DNA of 9,660 bases from positions 1-9,660 of the forward strand of contig CAILKC010000686.1 of NCBI GenBank assembly GCA_903834675.1, written 5' to 3'. Source of the DNA: an uncultured Victivallales bacterium. GTDB taxonomy: Bacteria; Verrucomicrobiota; Lentisphaeria; Oligosphaerales; JAFGRS01. Every line of letters begins with the position of its first letter. The first letter of the stretch is position 1. A program made the position numbers and the translations under genes. This document shows positions 1-6,339 of this stretch, piece after piece. A model generated the notes under the pieces. That model worked only from the letters and a program-made list of their open reading frames with translations, did not search any database and was not told the DNA's origin.

Positions 1-194
1 CCCTGGGAATAGGATAGTTATGGGTTTGAGCCCTGTAGGGGCGAGCTATCTGCCCTGGGTTCGCGCCGAGGTCGCATGGGCCGCCCCTTCAGGGCTCAAT
101 CTGTGGGGTGAACGGGTACCCAGGGCGTTGCCCTGGGCGCCCAAAGCGCCCCTTTGGGGCTGGAGACCTCGGCCCATCCCTATTGCACAGGTCG
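1..194 (+). mobile_element. Miniature inverted-repeat element, copy 1 (left end cut off by the window edge)
   Basis: This matches the complete copy at 6143-6339 along its whole length, roughly nine bases in ten by eye. Differences are concentrated near 100-110 and 138-144. It ends with the same terminal repeat (178-194, CCCTATTGCACAGGTCG), which has one mismatch to the copy at 6323-6339. By alignment about 68 bases of its left end lie before the window. It contains the hairpin 119-137 (CCCAGGGC, GTT loop, GCCCTGGG), a second small hairpin around AGCGCCCCTTTGGGGCT, and an imperfect inverted repeat pairing GAGCCCTGTAGGGGCG (near 28-43) with CGCCCCTTCAGGGCTC (near 82-97). It has no convincing coding content. 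The right flank CTCTTTCT (195-202) is the expected target duplication, but its partner is outside the window. The element is inserted into a WD40 coding remnant. Confidence 0.8.
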
Positions 195-422
195 CTCTTT
201 CTTGAAAGCGCTCACCCCCTTCCCCGACTGCACCTCCCACACCCGTACCGTGCCATCGTTACTGGCCGAGCAGATCCGCTTCCCATCCGGCGAGAACACC
301 ACGCCGTTGACTCGGTCAGTGTGGCCGCACAGGGTGAGCAGATCGGCCTGGCAGCGGCGCATCAGGTGGCCCCATTCCCCATCGCGCAACGGCGGCGGCG
401 TCTGGCCTGCCTGACGCCGCTT
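180..422 (-). pseudogene. WD40-repeat protein remnant, truncated by the miniature element
   Basis: Reading the minus strand gives about one WD40 blade: [18 protein letters not shown], then [17 protein letters not shown]. It has the usual GH start, the FSPDG turn and a terminal WE in place of WD. A real WD40 propeller needs several blades, so this is a fragment. The upstream end meets an in-frame stop (423-425) at a hairpin repeat, and no good start codon is visible; only a TTG at 387-389 is available. At the downstream end the reading frame runs into the miniature element. The last residues R-P-V-Q and the TAG stop (180-182) are read from the element's terminal repeat, so the insertion itself ended the frame. 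Residual expression as a short peptide cannot be excluded. The family call is firm; the original protein's role is unknown. Confidence 0.75.
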
Positions 423-451
423 TCATCTCTGCGCCCAGCCAAAGCGGTGTC
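413..451. repeat. Imperfect hairpin repeat next to the WD40 remnant
   Basis: GACGCCGCTTT (413-423) pairs with AAAGCGGTGTC (441-451), with one G-T wobble and a 17-base loop. Flanking sequence on both sides (about 390-500) is rich in GCGGC/GCCGC blocks, has no good protein signal, and fills the space between the WD40 remnant and the end of the flavin-fold gene. It resembles the palindromic AAAGCGGCGTC repeats that I recall from planctomycete- and verrucomicrobial-type genomes. That resemblance is from memory and unverified. No T-tract follows either arm, so it is not a standard intrinsic terminator. Confidence 0.45.
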
Positions 452-502
452 GCCGTCGCTTTCGCGGCCTTGCCACCGCAGTCCAAAAGCGCCCGCCGAC
501 GG

Positions 503-961
503 TCAACGCGCCGACTGTTTCCCAGTGAGGCTCTCGATGGCGACGCGGATGGCCGCAGTGCGAGCCACGGCCTCATCCGGAAACGTAAACGTGTTCTTCG
601 AATACTGGGCCATCACGGCTGCCAGCGCCTGGCGCTTGCCTTCGGCGTCCTCGATGAGGTGGGCCGTGCCCGTGCCCATCACGCTCTGATAACGGATGCC
701 CCAGTGGCAGGCCTGTTCGGCTTCGATCAGGTTCTCCATGAGGTCGAACGCGAAGCACACCCGCGGGTTGCGCCGGATCAAGTCCAGCTTGCGGCCCTGC
801 GGCGCGCAATGGAAGTAGAGCGCCTGCCCGTCATAGCCGAAGCTCAGCGGGACAACATACGGCGCCTCGCCGTCGACCAAACCTAGGTGGCAGACCTGGG
901 CCCGCCGGATGATGTCGTCCATGATGGCACGGTCCGTGATCTCGCGTTCGTAACGTCTCAT
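503..961 (-). CDS. Pyridoxamine 5'-phosphate oxidase-like (NimA-type) flavin-binding split-barrel protein
   Basis: The product is 152 aa, the usual size for this family. Members are small cytoplasmic split beta-barrel dimers that bind FMN, or sometimes F420 or heme. The NimA branch reduces nitroimidazoles, but most members have no known substrate. Family signs in order: an N-terminal basic helix (MRRYEREITDRA), the strand-turn YVVPLSFGY (35-43), ALYFHCAPQGRKLDLI (47-62), RNPRVCF (64-70), the strand YQSVMGTGTA (91-100), and a C-terminal helix-strand ending IESLTGK. The FMN-phosphate contact in relatives lies around the HxAxxGxK region, here HCAPQGRK (51-58), which looks intact. The ATG (959-961) has only a weak upstream purine stretch. 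The gene is divergent from the CHAD gene. Its 3' end abuts repeat debris, but the reading frame is intact. The fold is confident; the reaction is not. Confidence 0.88.
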   Translation of the reverse strand: MRRYEREITDRAIMDDIIRRAQVCHLGLVDGEAPYVVPLSFGYDGQALYFHCAPQGRKLDLIRRNPRVCFAFDLMENLIEAEQACHWGIRYQSVMGTGTAHLIEDAEGKRQALAAVMAQYSKNTFTFPDEAVARTAAIRVAIESLTGKQSAR

Positions 962-980
962 GGTCGTTCGTCCCGTCTTG

Positions 981-1062
981 TGTCAGGTGCTCTGGTGAGG
1001 TAGCCTGGCAACATACCCAGCCGACCCCTACCCGTCTACGCGCTTCGCCGGACCACCTGACA
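981..1062. promoter_or_regulatory. 9-bp inverted repeat pair in the divergent intergenic region
   Basis: TGTCAGGTG (981-989) and its exact reverse complement CACCTGACA (1054-1062) flank the middle of the space between the two divergent genes. They sit on either side of the candidate minus-strand promoter. The spacing is about seven helical turns centre to centre. This could be paired operator sites for a shared regulator. No regulator gene lies nearby and a chance match is possible. Confidence 0.3.
1010..1038 (-). promoter_or_regulatory. Possible sigma70-like promoter for the flavin-fold gene
   Basis: On the minus strand, TAGACG (1033-1038) and TATGTT (1010-1015) are separated by 17 bases. 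Each hexamer matches the consensus at 4 of 6 positions. It would start transcription about 40 bases upstream of the ATG at 961. In GC-rich DNA such matches arise by chance, so this is only a candidate. Confidence 0.25.
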
Positions 1063-1088
1063 GGCAGACCGCAGTTCTCATACCAGCG

Positions 1089-1117
1089 TTGACCGCGGCG
1101 CTATCGGCCTGTAGATT
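1089..1117 (+). promoter_or_regulatory. Candidate sigma70-like promoter for the CHAD gene
   Basis: TTGACC (1089-1094; 5 of 6 to consensus) and TAGATT (1112-1117; 4 of 6) are separated by exactly 17 bases. Transcription would begin near 1124, about 85 bases before the preferred ATG at 1209. This argues against translation beginning at the TTG that forms part of the -35 box. Confidence 0.4.
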
Positions 1118-1208
1118 CAAGGCCGGGAAGGGCAGACACACCGCGGTGGCCCGCACCATGCACGGCGGCCCCAGGGTGCCGCATCACTCTTTCTGGTGGA
1201 GTCAGGTT

Positions 1209-2798
1209 ATGCACAACGGGAAACCCACGGACCGGAGCGAAGCCGAGACGGTTTGGCTGCTTCCCCCCGGCCAGCAGACTCTGCCTGATGATCTCGGCCT
1301 GACTCTCTCCGGCGTCTTGGTGCCTCTGCGCCCCCGGCGGGAGTGGCTCACGTTCTTCGATACCTACGACTGGGAATTGCACTTCAGCGGCCTGGTACTG
1401 CTGCAGGCTGACGGTCGGCTGCTGCTCTGTCGTCCCGGTGGTTGTTCCAGCGATTCGGCCCTGGCGGTCCTCCCCTGGAAGGGCCTCCCGCCCGCTTCCG
1501 TTACGGCGTTGGGAGACAGTGCTCTCCGGCGTGAGGTCGAGTCCGTGGCCGAACTGAGGGCGTTGCTGCCGGTGGCCCGCGCCTGCCGACTGGTCCAGCC
1601 GACCGAGTACCGCGATGCCGCCGGCATCGTCGTGCTTGGCCTACGCCTGGAGAGCTTCTACCGGACCAAGCGCTGCGCGGAGCCCTTTCTGACCGTGCTG
1701 CGCCTGTCGCCGCGCCAAGGCTCAGCCGCGGACCAACGCGAGTTCTGCAACCGCCTGCTCGAAGTGGGTTTGCAGGTGGTAGACGCCGTCAGTCGAGGCG
1801 CGGTGCTACCCCATCTCTGTGCCCTGCCTCGGCACGAGGAGATCCAGCCACGGCTGCAACATCCGCCCTCGGCCCCGTGTCGGCAGGCGGTGTTCGACCT
1901 CGCGGCGGCCATGCTGACAGCCACACGCCACTACGAGGCCGGAATTGCGGCCGGCGTCGAGATCGAGTGCCTGCACCGCTACCGCGTCCTGCTGCGGCGC
2001 ACCCGCTCGCTGCTCGGCTTGATGAAGGGCGTTCTGCCGAGTGACGACATGCAGGTTTTGCGCCTGGAGTTAGCCCGGATCGCGGCGCGGACCAACCGTC
2101 TGCGTGACCTGGATGTCTTCCTGGCTTCACTGCCCGACTACGAAGCCCTGCTCCCCGAGCCGTTACGGCCGGGTTTGGCAGGGGTGACCGCGCAGGCTCG
2201 CCGCGAACGCGGGCTGGAACGCGGCCGTGTCCTCAGCCTGCTGCGCTCGCGGGATTACGCCTCCCGCCTGGCCCGTCTGGCCGCGACCTTCGCGGCGCCG
2301 GACGACTATCCGCCCACGCCGCTGGCGGGCGAAGCGCTGGGCCAAGCCATCCGCCAACGCCTCTGGAGGCAATGCCGGAGCGTGGTCAAGACCATCCCCG
2401 CCGTCCGCACGAGCGCCACCGCCGACGGCGACCTGCATCGCCTGCGCCTCCGCGTCAAGCGGGCCCGCTACCTGCTGGAGATCTTCGGCGGCCTCTTCGA
2501 CCCGGATGCAGTCAACCTGCTGGCAGCACGCTGCCGACAGCTCCAGGCTGTGCTCGGGGAAGTCTGCGATCTCGGCGCCCAGCAAGAGCATGTCATGGGG
2601 CTGCTTGAACGGCGCGGCAGCGCCGCGGCAAGCGTACACGAAACCGCGGCCGTAGGGGCGCTGGCCGGCGCCTTGTTCGCCCGCCAGAAGCAGGCGCGCA
2701 AAGCCGTGACCCGGCAGCTTGAGCGCTTCCTGGGGCGGAAAACCCGCCTGGCCATCCGCCACTTCCGCGCCGCCGACGCGGAGACCGCAATCCCCTGA
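1209..2798 (+). CDS. CHAD-domain protein with a degenerate CYTH-like N-terminal region
   Basis: The product is 529 aa from the ATG at 1209, which has GGTGGAG (1195-1201) seven bases upstream. The frame stays open to a TTG at 1089, but that codon overlaps a promoter-like box and the extra 40 residues look non-coding. Residues about 12-205 resemble a CYTH (triphosphate tunnel) domain: FFDTYDWELHFSGLVLL (49-65) followed by a GRLLLCRPG strand. The N-terminal ExExK catalytic motif of active CYTH phosphatases is not visible, so that half is probably inactive. Residues about 233-515 are a helical CHAD domain. It has the paired basic signatures LHRYRVLLRRTRSLL (255-269) and LHRLRLRVKRARYLLEIF (409-426), plus NRLRDLDVFL (296-305) and LQAVLGEVCDLGA (445-457). 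CHAD domains bind inorganic polyphosphate through such His/Arg/Lys helices. The protein is probably cytoplasmic, with no signal peptide. An 18-base gap to the glycosidase suggests co-transcription. Confidence 0.88.
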   Translation: MHNGKPTDRSEAETVWLLPPGQQTLPDDLGLTLSGVLVPLRPRREWLTFFDTYDWELHFSGLVLLQADGRLLLCRPGGCSSDSALAVLPWKGLPPASVTALGDSALRREVESVAELRALLPVARACRLVQPTEYRDAAGIVVLGLRLESFYRTKRCAEPFLTVLRLSPRQGSAADQREFCNRLLEVGLQVVDAVSRGAVLPHLCALPRHEEIQPRLQHPPSAPCRQAVFDLAAAMLTATRHYEAGIAAGVEIECLHRYRVLLRRTRSLLGLMKGVLPSDDMQVLRLELARIAARTNRLRDLDVFLASLPDYEALLPEPLRPGLAGVTAQARRERGLERGRVLSLLRSRDYASRLARLAATFAAPDDYPPTPLAGEALGQAIRQRLWRQCRSVVKTIPAVRTSATADGDLHRLRLRVKRARYLLEIFGGLFDPDAVNLLAARCRQLQAVLGEVCDLGAQQEHVMGLLERRGSAAASVHETAAVGALAGALFARQKQARKAVTRQLERFLGRKTRLAIRHFRAADAETAIP

Positions 2799-2816
2799 AC
2801 CGCGCTAGGAGTTCCC

Positions 2817-5258
2817 ATGGCCCGCCGATCATCCCGCCCTACCGTCCCGACGCCGCCTCTCCGGCTGTGGTTCGAGGAGCCGGCGACGCACTTCACCCAA
2901 TCCCTGCCCCTGGGCAACGGCCGCCTGGGGGCCATGGTCTTCGGCGGGATGGAGGAGGACCGGATTGTCCTGAACGAGATCTCGCTGTGGTCGGGCTCGC
3001 CGCAAGAAGCGGACCGGCCCGATGCGCACGAGTTCCTGCCGGAGATTCGTCGGCACTTGCTCGAGGGCCGACCCATCGAGGCTCAGCAGCTCGTCCATGA
3101 GCACTTCACCTGCGCCGGCCCGGGTTCGGGCCACGGTCGCGGCGCGCATGTGCCCTTCGGCTGCTACCAGGTTCTGGGTAACCTGCGCCTGCGTTTCGCC
3201 GAGACTGGGGAGGCTCGAGACTACCAGCGCGAACTCGATCTCGACCGCGCCACCGCCCGCGTCACCTACAGCCAGGGCGACCGAGCCTGGGCTCGGGAGT
3301 ACTTCGTCAGTGCTCCGGCGCAAGCGCTGGTGATTCGGCTAAGCGCGGCGGCGGCAGGCGCGCTCTCCTGTGAGATCAGCCTGGACCGCCCCGAGCGTTT
3401 CCTCACCCGCGCGCTGGCCCAGGCCGACCTGGAGATGACGGGCCAACTCGATGACGGCCGGGGCGGCGGCGGCATGCGCTACGCCGCGCGCTTGCGGGTG
3501 CTGGCCCAAGGCGGCTCGGTCAGTGCTGCTGGCGACCGCCTGCGGCTCAGTGGCGCCGACACGGCGCTGCTCATCCTGACCGCGGCCACGGACTACCGCG
3601 GTTTCGCCGGCCGCCAGACCGCCGACCCGGTCGCTGCGGCGGCGGCCGACCTCGAGAGAGCCGCCGCGTTACCCTATGCAACCCTGGTCCGCGAGCACTG
3701 CCAGGACTTCCAGTCCAGCTTCAGGCGTGTTCGGCTCGAACTGGCCGACGGGCGCGCCGAGAGCGCCACCGCGGCGGCGCTGCCGACACCCCGACGCCTG
3801 CTGGCCTTCAAAGAGGGCGGCACGGACCCGGCCCTGGCGGCGCTGTACCTCCACTACGGCCGTTACCTGCTCCTCTCCTCATCGCGTCCTGGGGGGCTGC
3901 CGGCGAACTTGCAGGGGCTCTGGGCCGAGGAACTCGAGACGCCGTGGAATGGCGACTACCACCTGGACATCAATGTACAGATGAACTACTGGCCCGCCGA
4001 GGTCTGCGCCCTGCCGGAGTTGCACGAACCCATGCTCCGGCTCATCGCCTCGTTGCAGGAGCCCGGCGCGCGCACCGCGAGAGCCTACTACGGGGCCCGG
4101 GGCTGGGTGGCGCACGTCATCACCAACGTCTGGGGCTACACCTCGCCGGGCGAGCATGCGAGTTGGGGCGCCACTGTCAGCGGCTCGGCCTGGCTCTGCG
4201 AACACCTGTGGGAGCACTATGCCTTCAGCGGCGACGAAGGCTATCTGCGCTGGGCCTACCCGATCCTGAAGGGCGCGGCCCTGTTCTACCTCGACCTGCT
4301 GGTGCGCGAACCGGCGCACGGCTGGCTGGTCACCGCTCCCTCGAACTCGCCCGAGAACAGCTTCCGCCTGCCCGATGGCCGCACCGGCCAGATCTGCCTG
4401 GGACCCACGATGGACATGCAGCAACTGCGGGAGCTGTTCGGCAATTGCCTGCGCGCCGCCGAGGTGCTCGGGGTGGACGAGGCCCTGCAAGCCGAGTGGC
4501 GTGACAAACGAGCCCAGCTGGCTCCCAACCAGATCGGGCCGGACGGCCGCCTGCAAGAGTGGCTCGAGCCCTACGAGGAGCCGGAACCACAGCACCGCCA
4601 CGTCTCGCTGCTCTACGGCCTCCATCCTTACTGCGAGATCACCCCGGAAGGAACCCCGGCACTCGCCGAAGCCGCCCGCCAGGCGCTGGCACGACGTGGG
4701 GATGCGGGCACGGGCTGGTCGCTAGCCTGGAAGGTCAACTTCTGGGCCCGCCTGCGTGATGGCAACCACGCTTTCCGCATCCTGCACGCGCTGCTGAACC
4801 CGACGGGTGATATGGGCTTCCAGTATCGCGGCGGCGGCGCGGGCTCGTACGCCAACCTCTTCTGTGCCCATCCGCCCTTCCAGATCGACGGCAACTTCGG
4901 CGGCTGCGCGGGCATCGCCGAGATGCTGTTGCAGAGTCACCTGCGGAGCGGCGAACCGGGGGAAGCGCCGCTGCTGCGGCTGCTACCGGCCCTGCCCGAC
5001 GCCTGGCCCGAGGGCAAGGTCGAGGGCCTGCGGGCACGCGGCGGCTTTGCGCTGGACCTCTCCTGGTCCGCCGGACGGCTGCACCGCGCCCGAATCACAT
5101 CCCTCCGCGGCGCGCGGTGCCACCTCGAGGACCGCGATGCAGCCTGGACCGTGCGCTACACTAATGGTCGAGAGGTCCCAACCCGGCGCGAGGGCGGGAT
5201 CCTGGTTTTCCAGACCCGGCCCGGCGCGGTGTACCTGATCAAGACGCGGGAGCCGTAG
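2817..5258 (+). CDS. Glycoside hydrolase family 95 protein (alpha-L-fucosidase-like)
   Basis: The product is 813 aa, full length for GH95, an inverting family that removes alpha-linked L-fucose (sometimes L-galactose) from glycans. AGGAG (2807-2811) lies five bases before the ATG. Signs in order: the N-terminal beta-sandwich with [15 protein letters not shown] (30-44) and [12 protein letters not shown] (51-62); LQGLWAEEL (365-373); [16 protein letters not shown] (380-395) opening the (alpha/alpha)6 barrel; PSNSPEN (508-514), with E513 as likely general acid; [12 protein letters not shown] (593-604); and [19 protein letters not shown] (688-706), with D691 as likely general base. By analogy to the Bifidobacterium AfcA enzyme, H382, D384 and N386 match its H-x-N-x-N triad, so the first catalytic Asn is Asp here. 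HRHVSLL also has Leu where SHL is usual. No signal peptide is visible, so it probably acts in the cytoplasm on imported sugars. Substrate is unproven. Confidence 0.93.
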   Translation: MARRSSRPTVPTPPLRLWFEEPATHFTQSLPLGNGRLGAMVFGGMEEDRIVLNEISLWSGSPQEADRPDAHEFLPEIRRHLLEGRPIEAQQLVHEHFTCAGPGSGHGRGAHVPFGCYQVLGNLRLRFAETGEARDYQRELDLDRATARVTYSQGDRAWAREYFVSAPAQALVIRLSAAAAGALSCEISLDRPERFLTRALAQADLEMTGQLDDGRGGGGMRYAARLRVLAQGGSVSAAGDRLRLSGADTALLILTAATDYRGFAGRQTADPVAAAAADLERAAALPYATLVREHCQDFQSSFRRVRLELADGRAESATAAALPTPRRLLAFKEGGTDPALAALYLHYGRYLLLSSSRPGGLPANLQGLWAEELETPWNGDYHLDINVQMNYWPAEVCALPELHEPMLRLIASLQEPGARTARAYYGARGWVAHVITNVWGYTSPGEHASWGATVSGSAWLCEHLWEHYAFSGDEGYLRWAYPILKGAALFYLDLLVREPAHGWLVTAPSNSPENSFRLPDGRTGQICLGPTMDMQQLRELFGNCLRAAEVLGVDEALQAEWRDKRAQLAPNQIGPDGRLQEWLEPYEEPEPQHRHVSLLYGLHPYCEITPEGTPALAEAARQALARRGDAGTGWSLAWKVNFWARLRDGNHAFRILHALLNPTGDMGFQYRGGGAGSYANLFCAHPPFQIDGNFGGCAGIAEMLLQSHLRSGEPGEAPLLRLLPALPDAWPEGKVEGLRARGGFALDLSWSAGRLHRARITSLRGARCHLEDRDAAWTVRYTNGREVPTRREGGILVFQTRPGAVYLIKTREP

Positions 5259-5285
5259 GCCTCTCGGATCTGCCCTGTCCCAGGT

Positions 5286-5693
5286 TTAGCGTTTCCCTTC
5301 GACCCGGTCAGCCAGGTGGTCGAAGCGGCGTTGCAGGCGCCTCAGAGTGAGCCGAGACACCACTTGGATGACCACCATCGGGCCGACGAGGTAGAACAAC
5401 CCCACCAGGCACAACCCCAGCCCACCGAGGACGGTCCGGTCCACCGGGTTGCGCAGCAGGCCTTGTACCAGGAGTAGAAAGCCCAGCGGCAGGACCACAA
5501 AACCGGCAGTGATCATGCCCAGCAGTACCAACAGCCCGCAGTACGCAGCGAAGCCGTCACGGACGCCGGGCACGATCTGCCGAATCCCATCCGCCGCAGC
5601 CGTCCTTCCGCGTTGAACCACACCCAAGCCCCGAACCAGTGTGGGAACCACCTTCGCCAACGCCGGTAAACGGCCCCAGAAGGATGAACTCAT
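5286..5693 (-). CDS. Small two-helix membrane protein of unknown function
   Basis: The product is 135 aa and I do not recognise the family with confidence. It has a basic, soluble N-terminus (SFWGRLPALAKVVPTLVRGL), two hydrophobic segments (about 48-78 and 88-112), and a strongly basic C-terminal tail (TLRRLQRRFDHLADRVEGKR). Positive residues flank both sides, as in phage-holin-like or YqjE-like accessory membrane proteins that often accompany DUF883 genes. That similarity is architectural only. The start ATG (5691-5693) has GAGG (5702-5705) eight bases upstream, overlapping the stop codon of the DUF883 gene. The two are almost certainly translated from one message. A start 45 bases further upstream is possible but would overlap the preceding gene. 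It converges on the GH95 gene with a 27-base gap and no evident intrinsic terminator. Confidence 0.72.
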   Translation of the reverse strand: MSSSFWGRLPALAKVVPTLVRGLGVVQRGRTAAADGIRQIVPGVRDGFAAYCGLLVLLGMITAGFVVLPLGFLLLVQGLLRNPVDRTVLGGLGLCLVGLFYLVGPMVVIQVVSRLTLRRLQRRFDHLADRVEGKR

Positions 5694-5703
5694 GGTCTGC
5701 GCC

Positions 5704-5967
5704 TCAATCGCGCTTGCGGGCAATGAGGAGCCCAGCAACCAGACCGGCGAGGACTCCTACGACGGCAGCCCCGGCGATGTAGTGGTAGGGCTTCTCACGC
5801 ACGCTCTGGTCGACCTTGCTGCCCATTTCCCGGCAGCTCTGGCCGATCCGCGAATCCGCCAGCGCGGCCTTGAGGCGCTCGATGCGCGCCCTCAGTCCCG
5901 CCGGAGTCTCCTGGCCCACGTCGCCAATGTCTTCGGCGGTCTCAATCGTAGCGGTCTTGTCTGCCAT
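5704..5967 (-). CDS. DUF883 / ElaB-YqjD-like tail-anchored protein
   Basis: The product is 87 aa. Residues about 1-60 are soluble and helix-rich (RARIERLKAALADSRIGQSC, then VDQSVREKPYHYI). A single C-terminal glycine-rich transmembrane segment follows (AGAAVVGVLAGLVAGLLIA, 65-83), ending in a short RKRD tail. This is the DUF883 architecture: in E. coli YqjD, ElaB and YgaM are inner-membrane tail-anchored proteins linked to stationary phase and ribosome association. The VREKPYHYIAGAA segment corresponds to the conserved VRENPW-type motif before the anchor. AGGAG (5975-5979 on the minus strand) lies seven bases before the chosen ATG at 5965-5967. An ATG 33 bases further upstream is weaker. It is first gene of a pair with the two-helix membrane protein, ten bases apart. 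The miniature element at 6075 lies 107 bases upstream and may affect its promoter. Confidence 0.83.
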   Translation of the reverse strand: MADKTATIETAEDIGDVGQETPAGLRARIERLKAALADSRIGQSCREMGSKVDQSVREKPYHYIAGAAVVGVLAGLVAGLLIARKRD

Positions 5968-6066
5968 AGTCACTCTCCTGCTGAAATGAGACTTCACCAT
6001 GAAGCCCTCACACCGTCCATGGACACGTACCGCGGCGACGGGTTGCGCCGAGGCGCGGAACGGTGC

Positions 6067-6074
6067 TATCTTTT
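6067..6074 (+). repeat. Target-site duplication, left (TATCTTTT)
   Basis: TATCTTTT directly abuts the left terminal repeat and recurs exactly at 6340-6347 against the right terminal repeat. The bases beyond each copy differ, so the duplication is exactly 8 bp. Confidence 0.88.
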
Positions 6075-6091
6075 CGACCTGTGCAATAAGG
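6075..6091 (+). repeat. Left terminal inverted repeat (CGACCTGTGCAATAAGG)
   Basis: This is the exact reverse complement of 6323-6339. The corresponding end of copy 1 (178-194) differs at one position. Confidence 0.92.
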
Positions 6092-6123
6092 GAGTCCGCC
6101 TGGAGCGCTGAAGGCGCGCGACC

Positions 6124-6149
6124 ATACCAGCCCAGGGCAACGCCCTGGG
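6124..6149 (+). repeat. Internal 26-bp inverted repeat, left arm (itself a hairpin)
   Basis: Begins ATACCAG and continues CCCAGGGC-AAC-GCCCTGGG. It is the exact reverse complement of 6262-6287. Either the arm folds alone (8-bp stem, 3-base loop) or the two arms pair together, so two alternative structures are possible. Confidence 0.9.
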
Positions 6150-6164
6150 AATAGGATAGTTATG

Positions 6165-6191
6165 GGATTGAGCCCTGTAGGGGCGAGCCAT
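6165..6191 (+). repeat. Internal 27-bp imperfect inverted repeat, left arm
   Basis: Begins GGATTGAGCCCTG and pairs with 6218-6244 at 24 of 27 positions. The T-T mismatch within the stem is present in both element copies, which indicates recent common descent rather than independent folding constraint. Confidence 0.85.
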
Positions 6192-6217
6192 CTACCCTAG
6201 GTTCGCGCCGAGGTCGC

Positions 6218-6244
6218 ATGGGCCGCCCCTTCAGGGCTCAATCC
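6218..6244 (-). repeat. Internal 27-bp imperfect inverted repeat, right arm
   Basis: Partner of 6165-6191, with three mismatches. The apical loop between the arms (6192-6217) is nearly identical in copy 1 and includes GGTTCGCGCCGAGGTCGC. Confidence 0.85.
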
Positions 6245-6261
6245 AGCGCGGTGGACGGGTA

Positions 6262-6287
6262 CCCAGGGCGTTGCCCTGGGCTGGTAT
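6262..6287 (-). repeat. Internal 26-bp inverted repeat, right arm
   Basis: Exact reverse complement of 6124-6149, containing CCCAGGGC-GTT-GCCCTGGG followed by CTGGTAT. In copy 1 the hairpin (119-137) is identical, but the CTGGTAT tail is replaced, so the pairing there would be shorter. Confidence 0.9.
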
Positions 6288-6322
6288 CAAGCGCCCCTTT
6301 GGGGCTGAATACCTCGGCCCAT

Positions 6323-6339
6323 CCTTATTGCACAGGTCG
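6323..6339 (-). repeat. Right terminal inverted repeat (CCTTATTGCACAGGTCG)
   Basis: Exact reverse complement of 6075-6091, immediately followed by the second TATCTTTT. Confidence 0.92.

Larger units (their letters stand above)
6075..6339 (+). mobile_element. Complete miniature inverted-repeat transposable element (MITE), copy 2, 265 bp
   Basis: The boundaries come from a perfect 17-bp terminal inverted repeat (6075-6091 and 6323-6339) framed by a perfect 8-bp direct duplication (TATCTTTT). Inside are a perfect 26-bp inverted repeat (6124-6149 and 6262-6287), each arm itself a CCCAGGGC-GCCCTGGG hairpin, and a 27-bp inverted repeat with three mismatches (6165-6191 and 6218-6244). A loop of about 26 bases lies at the centre. 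A further small hairpin, AGCGCCCCTTTGGGGCT, precedes the right end. There is no coding sequence, so movement would need a transposase in trans. An 8-bp duplication is shared by several IS families (for example IS66, ISL3, IS1595) and the ends do not identify one. It lies between divergent genes, 107 bases from the DUF883 start and 47 from the URO-D start. Confidence 0.9.

Noticed and set aside
108..689. Long plus-strand open frame over the element, WD40 relic and flavin-fold gene
   Set aside because: It is antisense to well-supported genes and crosses repeat boundaries, with no family resemblance. GC-rich DNA keeps such frames open by chance.
1089..1208. N-terminal extension of the CHAD protein from a TTG
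   Set aside because: The TTG is part of a -35-like box, lacks a ribosome site, and the extra residues look like random translation. The ATG at 1209 has GGTGGAG at good spacing.
2163..2762. Long minus-strand open frame inside the CHAD gene
   Set aside because: It is the shadow of a strongly recognised CHAD domain and has no motif of its own.
3879..4625. Minus-strand open frame of about 250 codons inside the GH95 gene
   Set aside because: It mirrors GH95 coding sequence and shows no domain. The plus-strand protein is full length and conserved.
5694..5738. Longer start for the two-helix membrane protein
   Set aside because: It would overlap the end of the DUF883 gene, whereas the internal ATG has a GAGG at eight bases.
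6075..6339. CRISPR array or riboswitch
   Set aside because: There are no regularly spaced direct repeats. The symmetrical ends and flanking 8-bp duplication explain the structure as a transposable element.
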